The notes beneath the pieces are model-generated. The model ran no database searches. It worked only from the letters and a program-made list of their open reading frames with translations, and was not told where the DNA came from. The position numbers were made by a program, and so were the translations under genes. Source: an uncultured Desulfovibrio sp. (GTDB lineage: Bacteria > Desulfobacterota > Desulfovibrionia > Desulfovibrionales > Desulfovibrionaceae). From it: a DNA stretch of 48,850 bases. Position 1 is the stretch's first letter. Every line of letters starts with the position of its first letter. The DNA is taken from NCBI GenBank assembly GCA_947038175.1, contig CAMQVJ010000012.1, positions 1 to 48,850 of the forward strand. Direction: 5' to 3'. Shown in pieces: positions 18,422 through 25,694 of this stretch.

Positions 18422-18836
18422 GTTTTAGTTTGTTCAAACCGTATATAGGAATATTTATGGGGAGTAAAGACTTATTTGTTTATTCTTACGACTAACTACT
18501 TGTATTGTCATTCGTATTCTATGTATTTGAAACAATATATTATTCTTTGTAAAATAAGTATGTATTATTTTTGCGTGTAATAAGAAATAGGGTGAGTTTC
18601 ATGTGTATTTTTTACACTTTAATAGCTCAAAGATATTAAACAGACGAATAAAATTTAGAGTAAATCAATCGACTAACAGAGCTTTTTTAGCTCTAAAAGA
18701 AGCTGACGGGCTTTATTTTTTTTGTCGGTCGGTATAAGAATTCATGTGCCATTTAGTCTAAAATTTTATTTTTACCTATAAGCGTGGGGGCTTATGTGTT
18801 TTTTATCAAAAAATCACGTAATTTTCCACATATAGA
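18422..18836. other. AT-rich spacer, no gene seen
   Basis: The gap between the divergent porin and repeat-protein genes has no supported ORF. It contains a small hairpin (AGAGCT/AGCTCT, 18678-18694) and presumably the porin promoter, which I cannot place with confidence. Confidence 0.5.
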
Positions 18837-18837
18837 T

Positions 18838-18852
18838 TGGCATGAATATTGC
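18838..18852 (+). promoter_or_regulatory. Sigma-54 (-24/-12) promoter
   Basis: TGGCATGAATATTGC has the invariant GG and GC dinucleotides with the exact 10-nt spacing and matches TGGCAC-N5-TTGC at all but one informative position. It lies ~80 bp before the start codon at 18933. No enhancer-binding-protein site is recognised. Confidence 0.65.
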
Positions 18853-18932
18853 TATACTCTTTTTATAACGAGAAGGTGAAAAAATTGCCTAGCAATTGAT
18901 TCAAGCGATTCTTCCAAATAAAAGAGGTTTTT

Positions 18933-19751
18933 ATGTCAATAAGTGGAATTAGCAATTCATATAATAATTATTATGGAACAACGTTCACTCGTAGCAAATC
19001 AGAAGTAAAAGAAGAAGATAAAAATACAGATGTGACTGACGGTTCTACGGGAACTGACGGTTCTACTGGGACTGATGGCAGCACAGGAACAGGCGGCAGC
19101 ACAGGAACGGACGGTAGTACGGGAACTGATGATGGTACATCAACTGACGATAAAACAGATGGCAGCACAACAACCAAGCCAACTGTTACGCCTCCGCTTA
19201 TCAATCCTTTCTGGTCTGGCAATGTCAGTATGGATGGCGTAGATAGCAGTACAAGTTCGGACAAGCCTTTTAATCCAAGCATGGAATATCTAGAAGCATT
19301 ATCCGCATCAGCGGCAGAAGATCTTGGAAAAGAATCTGTTACTTTTTATGATTTGCTCAACCACAGGGACGATCTCACAGAACTCTTTGCGGCAAAAGTA
19401 AAAGTAGGGCTTGCAATGGAAGAGGTTTCAGAGGACGCAGACTTTAGAATAACCCTGACAGACAGTGGGCAAATTAAAGTACATTCCAATCACCCTGACA
19501 AAGCAAAAATTGAAAGATTCTTTCAGGAAAATCCCTCTCTCGCAAGAGATTATCAGCATATTGAATCCCTCAATCAATTAGACCAAACAAGAGCCCAAGA
19601 AGGCTATGACGTGAATTCAGCCTATACTCAAGGGAAACTTCTTTCCATGTCCTCTATGGTGATGGGGCAACCGTCAAGTACTATGGCAGTGACTGGCGCA
19701 GGTAGTCTTGCTGGTCTCATACAAGGTAATAGCTTGAATGCGGTGGCGTAG
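18933..19751 (+). CDS. Ser/Thr/Gly-repeat protein, unknown function
   Basis: A 272-residue protein I cannot assign to a named family. Residues ~36-70 are five to six units of the hexapeptide TDGSTG (18-bp DNA period), followed by a Thr/Asp-rich stretch. The remaining ~190 residues are a folded, mixed charged domain (DFRITLTDSGQIKVHSNHPD, then IERFFQENPSLARDY) ending in a small-residue tail (GAGSLAGLIQG). The N-terminus MSISGISNSYNNYYG lacks a classical signal peptide but resembles the polar starts of proteins exported through flagellar-type systems; this is inference. A sigma-54 promoter stands ~80 bp upstream, and GAGG precedes the ATG. It ends 75 bp from the convergent LysR gene. Confidence 0.75.
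   Translation: MSISGISNSYNNYYGTTFTRSKSEVKEEDKNTDVTDGSTGTDGSTGTDGSTGTGGSTGTDGSTGTDDGTSTDDKTDGSTTTKPTVTPPLINPFWSGNVSMDGVDSSTSSDKPFNPSMEYLEALSASAAEDLGKESVTFYDLLNHRDDLTELFAAKVKVGLAMEEVSEDADFRITLTDSGQIKVHSNHPDKAKIERFFQENPSLARDYQHIESLNQLDQTRAQEGYDVNSAYTQGKLLSMSSMVMGQPSSTMAVTGAGSLAGLIQGNSLNAVA
19039..19150 (+). repeat. 18-bp in-frame tandem repeat
   Basis: Units of ACTGACGGTTCTACGGGA and variants encode TDGSTG. Synonymous changes between units (GGTTCT versus GGCAGC) indicate age or selection on the peptide. Confidence 0.85.
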
Positions 19752-19762
19752 TTTCCTTTAGG

Positions 19763-19839
19763 TAAACGCTGTCCAACGCATTCTAAGTGTATTCCAAACG
19801 CATTCCAAGCGCCTCCCAGATGTCTTCTAAACGTCTTCC
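19763..19839. repeat. Degenerate 11-bp tandem repeat over the LysR stop codon
   Basis: Seven consecutive 11-bp units: TAAACGCTGTC, CAACGCATTCT, AAGTGTATTCC, AAACGCATTCC, AAGCGCCTCCC, AGATGTCTTCT, AAACGTCTTCC. The last one overlaps the LysR stop (19827-19829). No hairpin is evident. Confidence 0.75.
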
Positions 19840-20708
19840 ATGCAACGCTGAATAGCGTCTGAAAGTAGCTCAACGAGTACGGAAGATTGCTTGTCTTTAT
19901 GTTCCACTCGGTAAAAAGTTCGTGTTAGTTCCACATCATGAACTTTTACGATAAATAATTCTTCAGCAGAAAGCTCTCTCCCTACGATATGTGGGGAAAA
20001 ACAAGCTAAAGTGCCCTCGTTACGCAATAACATCTTGATAGGCTCGTTATGGTTAAATTCCATAAAGCGTTCAGGTCTAAGCCCCAACGAGAGGAGTTTA
20101 TCGAGAAAAGCTTCCCTTGTTCCAGAGCCACCTTCACGCAAGAGCCAGTCGCTATCCATAAGAGAAGCAAGCGCATATTCGCCACTTTGAGCAAATTTTT
20201 TGTCGCCCGTTACTATTAATAAAGATTCCTGCACAAGAGGACTCACAATAACATTAAGACTGCGTACCTCGCCTTCAACAAAGCCAATATCATAAAAGCC
20301 GTCTTCAACTAAACGCACAATATCCGCAGTATTTCCTGCATCACATCGGATATTCACATTTTGGTGCTTCTTATTAAAATCATAAATAATTTGAGGAATG
20401 ATAAAATCCGCCAGAGTTGTGGAGGCACCCACTCGAACATCACCCGCAAGCCCATCGTTACTCACAAGTGCAAGCACTTCTTTTATCTGTGCATGTATCG
20501 GGCTAAGGCGGTCTTTTAATAATTTTCCCTTCTCATTCAGAATGAGCCTATGGTTCACCCTATCAAAAAGCTGTACCCCAAGCGCTTCCTCAAAAGCATT
20601 AAGGGAGCTTGACACAGCAGCCTGTGAAAGATAACATCTTTCTGCTACCTGACGCATATTGGGTGTTCGAGCTAAGGCCAAAAATATTTCAAACTGTCGA
20701 ATAGTCAT
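19827..20708 (-). CDS. LysR-family transcriptional regulator (YeiE/CysB-like)
   Basis: A 293-residue LysR regulator. Residues 1-60 are the winged helix-turn-helix (IRQFEIFLALARTPNMRQVA, with CYLSQAAVSSSLNAFEEALG as recognition region); residues ~88-290 are the periplasmic-binding-protein-like effector domain (VRVGASTTLADFIIPQIIYD). It is divergent from a YeiH-family transporter gene, the arrangement known for the YeiE/YeiH pair, where the regulator controls its neighbour and has been linked to sulfite response in enteric bacteria. A TGATAAG/CTTATCA inverted repeat in the shared promoter is a candidate binding site. CAGGTAGG precedes the ATG. The effector is inferred, not shown. Confidence 0.88.
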   Translation of the reverse strand: MTIRQFEIFLALARTPNMRQVAERCYLSQAAVSSSLNAFEEALGVQLFDRVNHRLILNEKGKLLKDRLSPIHAQIKEVLALVSNDGLAGDVRVGASTTLADFIIPQIIYDFNKKHQNVNIRCDAGNTADIVRLVEDGFYDIGFVEGEVRSLNVIVSPLVQESLLIVTGDKKFAQSGEYALASLMDSDWLLREGGSGTREAFLDKLLSLGLRPERFMEFNHNEPIKMLLRNEGTLACFSPHIVGRELSAEELFIVKVHDVELTRTFYRVEHKDKQSSVLVELLSDAIQRCMEDV

Positions 20709-20797
20709 GCCTACCTGCCGAGTATAATTGAATGGTATGAAAGCTCATCTCTGTCATAAATGCACAAATCTATGAGAATATCTTTCGTGATGAATAT

Positions 20798-20816
20798 TGA
20801 TAAGAAAAACTTATCA
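20798..20816. promoter_or_regulatory. Candidate LysR operator
   Basis: A perfect inverted repeat TGATAAG-N5-CTTATCA lies ~90 bp from both divergent start codons. Size and AT-rich centre suit a LysR recognition half-site pair (T-N11-A type). Confidence 0.5.
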
Positions 20817-20908
20817 GCGTGAAAGAAAAGAACCGCTTGAAATTTATGGGATTAGCCCCTATAACCCCTATATGTGTCAGTCCCTTTTATGTGTCCGGAG
20901 GAAATTCT

Positions 20909-21985
20909 ATGTTGAGCGTACAATATTTTAAAAGCGAACGCAATATACAGCTTGTAAGCGGTATATTTTTTGTCGTCATTTTCGCTAGTGCCGCATGGCA
21001 AATTTCGCAGATGTCTCTCTTTACTGCGCTTGGGATTAGCCCTCTTATTGTAGGTATTTTGTTCGGCATTGTCTATGGCAACACCCTACGCCAACATATG
21101 CCCGATTATTACGTGGGCGGAATTTCCTATTCTTCAAAGACTCTACTTCGCTTCGCCATTATCCTTTACGGATTTCGCCTTACCTTTCAAGATCTTCTTC
21201 TTGTTGGACTTGACGGTTTTGCCATAAGTGCTTTTATGCTTGTCACCACCTTTGTGGGTGGTTCATGGCTCGGGATAAAACTCTTCAAACTTCCTCGTCG
21301 TCTTGCTTTTCTCACGGCATCAGGTAGTGCCGTCTGTGGTGCGGCAGCTGTGCTCGCAACTGAACCTGTAGTAAAAGGCAGAAACTACGAAAGTAGTATA
21401 GCCGTTGGCACCGTCGTTGTTTTTGGTACGGTTTCCATGTTTATATACCCATTCCTCTACAGTCACGGTTTTCTTGATATGACTATTGAACAATATGGCG
21501 CATACGTCGGCGGAACACTTCATGAAGTGGCGCACGTTGTGGCAGCAGGTCAAGCTGTATCACCAGAAGCAGGAAATATCGCCGTTATCGTAAAGATGAT
21601 GCGTGTTATTCTCATCGCACCCCTTCTTATCTCCCTAGGCTACTGGTTACGCACTCACCCCGATTTCACCGACTGTGACGATGATCCACAAGATGAAAAT
21701 GCCTGTCGTGGTGGTAAATACACCTTCAGAACATTCCCTTGGTTTGCCGTGCTTTTTATCGTGTGTGTTGGCTTCAACTCCCTTCACCTTTTGCCGCAAG
21801 ATGTCGTAAACGCCATAAACACCTTCGATATATTCTTGCTCACCATGGCAATGTGTGCCCTCGGTATTCAAACAAGCATCAAACAAATTCGTGAAGTTGG
21901 ACCTCGACCTTTCCTACTAGCGGCACTTTTAGCCGTATGGCTCGGCGTTGGCGGTTACTACGTAACCAAGTTAGTTATTGTATAA
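20909..21985 (+). CDS. YeiH-family (UPF0324) putative sulfate/sulfur-compound exporter
   Basis: A 358-residue inner-membrane protein with about ten hydrophobic helices. Family features are GISPLIVGILFGIVYGN, KTLLRFAIILYGFRLTFQD, the LTASGSAVCGAAAVLA stretch (~residue 130), GGTLHEVAHVVAAG and a closing ALGIQTSIKQIREVG. I start it at the ATG at 20909, which has GGAGG 7 nt upstream; the frame extends to a GTG at 20819 but those 30 residues have no ribosome binding site. It is read divergently from the LysR gene and is followed by a terminator, so it is monocistronic. Family annotation says sulfate exporter, with weak experimental support. In a sulfite respirer, sulfite or a related anion is a plausible cargo. 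Confidence 0.88.
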   Translation: MLSVQYFKSERNIQLVSGIFFVVIFASAAWQISQMSLFTALGISPLIVGILFGIVYGNTLRQHMPDYYVGGISYSSKTLLRFAIILYGFRLTFQDLLLVGLDGFAISAFMLVTTFVGGSWLGIKLFKLPRRLAFLTASGSAVCGAAAVLATEPVVKGRNYESSIAVGTVVVFGTVSMFIYPFLYSHGFLDMTIEQYGAYVGGTLHEVAHVVAAGQAVSPEAGNIAVIVKMMRVILIAPLLISLGYWLRTHPDFTDCDDDPQDENACRGGKYTFRTFPWFAVLFIVCVGFNSLHLLPQDVVNAINTFDIFLLTMAMCALGIQTSIKQIREVGPRPFLLAALLAVWLGVGGYYVTKLVIV

Positions 21986-22025
21986 ACCTAATTTTGTTTT
22001 ATTTATTTTTAGCTAGTTAGTTTAT

Positions 22026-22051
22026 GGGGGATTTTATCCCCCTTTTTTTTT
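22026..22051 (+). terminator. Terminator of the YeiH-family gene
   Basis: GGGGGA-TTTTA-TCCCCC followed by nine T residues, 40 nt after the stop codon. Confidence 0.85.
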
Positions 22052-22097
22052 GGATTTTATCCTCCTTTTCTTTGGGAAACGGGATTTCTTTTTTCTT

Positions 22098-22206
22098 TTC
22101 TTTTTTGCGAGGGATTGAATCCCTCGCGCTCCCTCATATGGGGATTTCGGGGTAAGAAGTTTTTTGCTTTTTTACGAGGGATTGAATCCCTCGTGCTCCC
22201 CCTTAT
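22098..22206. repeat. Two tandem copies of a palindromic repeat
   Basis: The hairpin CGAGGGATTGAATCCCTCG followed by YGCTCCC occurs at ~22108 and ~22175, 67 bp apart, each preceded by a T-run. The hairpin core is related to the AAAGGGATTCAATCCCTTT at the left edge of the window. Confidence 0.8.
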
Positions 22207-22269
22207 TATTGAGACGATATTTTGGTGTGAATAACAGGGTACTTTTTATTCTAATATTTGTAGGGGGGG

Positions 22270-22605
22270 ATGGCGACATCATTGGAATATATGGGATTTG
22301 TATGCGAGCAAATGCTCGGTTTGGGTGATGTTCGCTATAGGAAAATGTTTGGGGAGTATATGGTTTATTTGAATGATAAACCAATTTTACTCATCTGTAA
22401 TAATACGGCATTTATAAAAATGCGAGACGAGATAGCAGAACATATGTAAGAAGCGCAAACAGGTATTCCCTACAAGGGCGCAAAAGAACATTATATAATA
22501 GACGCTGAAGATAAGGAGATGCTTGCGACTATTATGGGGATTTTAGAGAAAATTACCCCAGTGCCAAAGCCTAGAAAAAAACCTGAAAAAGCAGATACTA
22601 ACTAA
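22270..22605 (+). pseudogene. TfoX N-terminal-domain protein, interrupted by an in-frame stop
   Basis: Translation from the ATG at 22270 gives a TfoX-N-like protein of 111 codons: MATSLEYMGFVCEQM, the family core VRYRKMFGEYMVYLNDKPI, then PYKGAKEHYIIDAEDKEML and a Lys/Pro-rich end (PKPRKKPEKA). Codon 60 (22447-22449) is TAA, although the similarity continues in the same frame to a TAA at 22603. A G-rich run directly precedes the ATG. TfoX-N proteins are small, relate to the competence regulator Sxy, and are often of unknown function. The single nonsense change without frameshift suggests recent decay or a sequencing error. The gene lies right after a tandem palindromic repeat. Confidence 0.75.
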
Positions 22606-22721
22606 TATTAAGGACTTCTAAGCAGGTGATTGAACTGCGTGCAGGTATAGGAATATTCTTTGACAAATGAGCAATGAATCCGTATTATATTTCACAAGTC
22701 GTGATTAAGATAGGAGTTTTT

Positions 22722-23666
22722 ATGAATTTTAAAACAGCAGTCAACACATGCCTCAAAGAAAAATATTTTGTGTTTGAAGGACGTGCCTCCCGTTCAGAAT
22801 TATGGTTTTTTTCACTTTTCTTTAGTCTCTGTATGGTTGGGCTTTGGACACTAGTAATCCTCCTTTCCTCATTATTGCCAAGCATGGCGACCGTTCTTGT
22901 TGTCGTTTCCGCTCTCGCCTCTCTTGCTCTTGTTATTCCTCACTATGCTGTGTCTGCCCGTCGCTTACATGACGTCAATCTCTCAGGTTGGTGGCAACTA
23001 TGCTCATTCATTCCTCTCGCTTTTTACCTTATATTGATGTTTGGGTTTGACTCTTTAGTTCAGGAAGAGTTTCTTATGTCCGCACTTGATTTTATTGGAC
23101 TTATTCTTGTTATTTATTATGTGCGTCAAGGTGATAATGGCGACAACAGGTTTGGTTCTTCTCCTTTTGGCGATGCAGTGTCAGAGCCAGAAATAAATTT
23201 TGAAACATCAGCCAAGATTTGTTTGAGAGAAAAATACGCCACTTTTTTTGGGCGAGCCTCTCGTGCAGAGTTTTGGCAGTTTTCCTTATTTACCTATTTC
23301 CTTTCTGTGATAGTAATCCTTTTTGGTAGCGTGACTGGCGATGGACTTTTATACAATATTCTTCTTGGCTTAGTTACTATTGGGACATTTATACCCGGCT
23401 TGGCAGTAACTGCTCGTCGCTTGCATGACGTGGGTTATTCAGGCTGGTGGCAAATGCTGCCTATTCTTTTGAGTGGCTTTGCTATAAGCTTTTTTGTAAA
23501 TGAGAATATAATGCTGGCTATTATTATATCTGTACTGTTGATTGTTTCATGGATTATTTTTATTCTTGTGCTTATCCGTAAAGGGACGAATGAAAAAAAT
23601 AGATTCGGCATGCCAGCTATAGGCTTACCAATTGAGCAGCCTGAGCCAACAGAGCCAACAGAATAA
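22722..23666 (+). CDS. Membrane protein with two DUF805 domains
   Basis: From the ATG at 22722 (AGGAG 6 nt upstream) it has 314 residues; the in-frame ATG at 22674 has no ribosome binding site. The protein is an internal duplication. Each half starts with a cytoplasmic motif (CLKEKYFVFEGRASRSELW; CLREKYATFFGRASRAEFWQ), has several membrane helices, and repeats the family hallmark ARRLHDVNLSGWWQL / ARRLHDVGYSGWWQM before ending in a GxNxxNRFG motif. DUF805 proteins usually have one such unit of ~120-150 residues; function is unknown. The C-terminus is a short Pro/Glu/Thr tail (PEPTEPTE). It converges on dsrBD and has its own terminator. Confidence 0.9.
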   Translation: MNFKTAVNTCLKEKYFVFEGRASRSELWFFSLFFSLCMVGLWTLVILLSSLLPSMATVLVVVSALASLALVIPHYAVSARRLHDVNLSGWWQLCSFIPLAFYLILMFGFDSLVQEEFLMSALDFIGLILVIYYVRQGDNGDNRFGSSPFGDAVSEPEINFETSAKICLREKYATFFGRASRAEFWQFSLFTYFLSVIVILFGSVTGDGLLYNILLGLVTIGTFIPGLAVTARRLHDVGYSGWWQMLPILLSGFAISFFVNENIMLAIIISVLLIVSWIIFILVLIRKGTNEKNRFGMPAIGLPIEQPEPTEPTE

Positions 23667-23775
23667 GTCATACTCATGGATTTACCTACTAGAGTGTATT
23701 CTTTTTTGGCTTCAACATTCTAATTATATATAAGGCTTAGCTACGAATACCTTTAGAATAAATGGTTTATTAAAA

Positions 23776-23810
23776 AAAGTCCCCACAGAAAAAAATGTGG
23801 GGACTTTTTG
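23776..23810 (+). terminator. Terminator of the DUF805 gene
   Basis: AAGTCCCCACA / TGTGGGGACTT stem with A-rich loop and T-run. Confidence 0.88.
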
Positions 23811-24019
23811 TTTAACCAAAAAAGAAAGGGACAGCTTAAAGGGTGAAATTGTTTGAGGGAGGTCATAGATTCCTTATTTGCTCTTCGTTTGCTCACGGTT
23901 TGCCCGCTGTTTTCTCGGCTTATGAGAACTTGTCTATAGAATCTATTAGAAAGAGATTCTATAAATATACTTGTTTGTTCGTATTCTTTGTATTTTTATG
24001 AGACGGCAAAAGTAGTACT

Positions 24020-24157
24020 AAGCATAAAGAAGCATGAGGCAAAAGAAGTATGAGACATAAAGAAGTATTAAGCATAAAGAAGTATGAAGTATAAAGAAAC
24101 ATGAGGCATAAAAAAGTGTGAGGTAAAAAAGTGTGAGATATCAAGATGGTTAAGCAT
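24020..24157. repeat. 17-bp tandem array downstream of dsrBD
   Basis: About eight units of 16-17 bp with the pattern AAGCATAAAGAAGTATG (variants AGGCAAAAGAAGTATG, AGACATAAAGAAGTATT, AAGTATAAAGAAACATG, AGGCATAAAAAAGTGTG). It lies between the DUF805 terminator and the dsr terminator. The period is not a multiple of three, so the minus-strand ORF crossing it is unlikely to be a repeat protein. The rest of the gap (23811-24019) shows only a TTTGC-rich degenerate stretch near 23876-23925. Confidence 0.8.
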
Positions 24158-24190
24158 AAAAAAAGAGAGAGTAAAAACTCTCTCTTTTTT
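24158..24190 (-). terminator. Terminator of the dsr operon
   Basis: GAGAGAG / CTCTCTC stem with a 6-nt loop flanked by A- and T-runs, 50 nt after the dsrBD stop; symmetrical, so it could act both ways. Confidence 0.85.
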
Positions 24191-24239
24191 ATAAACCAAG
24201 TTTGCATGTGATTTTTACAAATCACTTACAAAATATATA

Positions 24240-25676
24240 CTATTCTTCTTCTTTACCAGAACCTTTCAAGCCGTACATGGTAGTAGAGCCTGAAGACCAG
24301 TACATGAGTTTTTCTTCAGCAATAAGCTTAGAAAGAACGTCCTTAACCTTACGTGCGCTTGCACCAGGAAGTACTGCAAAGAAGTCGTTGAAGTAATACT
24401 TAGTTTTAGCACCAGCTTTCTTGTTTTCTAAGAAGCTAACAATTGCTTGTTTTTCTTCGTCAGTGATAGCAGTAGCCGCAACCGCTGCTGTCTTTTCTGC
24501 GCCTTCATATGCATGAATAGCCGCATCAGAAAACTTGAACTGTGTGCTTTGACGCCATGTGTAGTACGCTGGGTCACGGAAATCATCGATGAGGTGATGA
24601 GTAAACTCAAGATCACACACTTCGAAGAACTTTTCCCAACCGATACGTTCTGCCCATTCGCCAAGACGTTCGTATTTATTAGCTTGTTCTGCATAGATAT
24701 CAATAATGTGCTTGATAGTCTTAGTCAGTGTAGGCCAACGAGGAGTTTCGTTAGGGATGTAGTGAACTACAACCTTAGAGAACTTAGGCATGCTGATACG
24801 GTTAGAAACCTTACCACCTACCATGATAACGCAACCGTCTCCGCCTTGCCCATCAGAGATAGGAAGAGCTGGACACATGGTGTAGCAGTTACCGCAGTAC
24901 ATGCAGCGTTCGTTTTTGATAGCAAGAGTGTTGATTTTCTTGCCGTTGCTCTCTTCTTTGGTCGGACGCACAGCTGCAACAGGACATGCCGCAACAGCTA
25001 GTGGGATTTCACAAAGTTGGTCAACCCATTCATGGTCGATCATAGGAGGCTTACGGTGAATACCAACAATACCAATATCAGAACAGTGAACCGCACCACA
25101 CATATTTAGGCAACATGCCAAAGAAATACGCACAGGTGCTGGTAAACGGTGATCTTGGAAATCAGCGAAAACTTCGTCCATAATCGCTTTAACAGGGCCG
25201 GAAGCGTCTGTTGCAGGAGTATGGCAGTGAATCCAGCCTTGGGTATGAACGATGTTGGTAACACCAGCACCAGTTCCGCCAATTGGGAATTTCAAAGAAC
25301 CAGCTTCAAATTTACGTGAAGCAAGGTCTTTTTTCAAAGGTTCAAGCTTAGATTCGTCAGATACCATGAATTCTACGTTGTTACGAGTTGTAAAACGTAG
25401 GAAACCGTCACAGTATTTGTCAGCGATTTCGCAACATTCACGAATGTAAAGTGTAGATACAGTACGAGCCGCACCACAACGAACAGTGAAAACTTTGTCT
25501 CCACTTTCTGCTACGTGAACGAGTACGCCTGGTTCAAGTATTTCGTGGTAAAGCCATTTGCCGAAGTTCTTTTTAATAACCGGAGGAAAAAAGTTGTCAT
25601 ATGGACGAGGTCCAATGTCAGAAAAACGATTTTCCATAGGTTTTGCAGGATTATATCCAGAAGAAATGAAAGCCAT
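24240..25676 (-). CDS. dsrB-dsrD: Dissimilatory sulfite reductase beta subunit fused to DsrD
   Basis: A 478-residue fusion. Residues 1-382 are DsrB, which carries the catalytic siroheme site of DsrAB: the siroheme/4Fe-4S cysteines in [12 protein letters not shown] and the ferredoxin cluster [11 protein letters not shown] with AACPVAAV. It ends in the conserved [11 protein letters not shown] ~21-residue Ala-rich linker follows. Residues ~404-478 (from about 24467 on) are DsrD, a winged-helix domain ([33 protein letters not shown]). DsrD is normally a separate ~78-residue protein, reported to activate DsrAB. Fused DsrB-DsrD was described in Bilophila wadsworthia. It starts 18 nt after dsrA with AGGAGG before the ATG, and the operon ends here. 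Confidence 0.97.
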   Translation of the reverse strand: MAFISSGYNPAKPMENRFSDIGPRPYDNFFPPVIKKNFGKWLYHEILEPGVLVHVAESGDKVFTVRCGAARTVSTLYIRECCEIADKYCDGFLRFTTRNNVEFMVSDESKLEPLKKDLASRKFEAGSLKFPIGGTGAGVTNIVHTQGWIHCHTPATDASGPVKAIMDEVFADFQDHRLPAPVRISLACCLNMCGAVHCSDIGIVGIHRKPPMIDHEWVDQLCEIPLAVAACPVAAVRPTKEESNGKKINTLAIKNERCMYCGNCYTMCPALPISDGQGGDGCVIMVGGKVSNRISMPKFSKVVVHYIPNETPRWPTLTKTIKHIIDIYAEQANKYERLGEWAERIGWEKFFEVCDLEFTHHLIDDFRDPAYYTWRQSTQFKFSDAAIHAYEGAEKTAAVAATAITDEEKQAIVSFLENKKAGAKTKYYFNDFFAVLPGASARKVKDVLSKLIAEEKLMYWSSGSTTMYGLKGSGKEEE

Positions 25677-25694
25677 TTTTGCTCTCCTCCTAAA

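Noticed and set aside
18971-19282. 103-residue minus-strand ORF with Pro/Val/Ser repeats
   Set aside because: Exact antisense of the TDGSTG repeat of the plus-strand gene, which has a promoter and ribosome binding site.
20819-20908. GTG start for the YeiH-family protein
   Set aside because: It would place the candidate operator directly at the start codon, and a strong GGAGG precedes the ATG at 20909.
22098-22206. Possible small CRISPR-like array (two copies of a palindromic repeat)
   Set aside because: Only two copies, 67 bp apart, T-rich interval, no cas genes; fits the dispersed palindrome family.
23959-24225. 88-residue Leu/Phe-rich ORF on the minus strand
   Set aside because: It is produced by reading the 17-bp tandem array and the dsr terminator; the period is not a multiple of three and no ribosome binding site is present.
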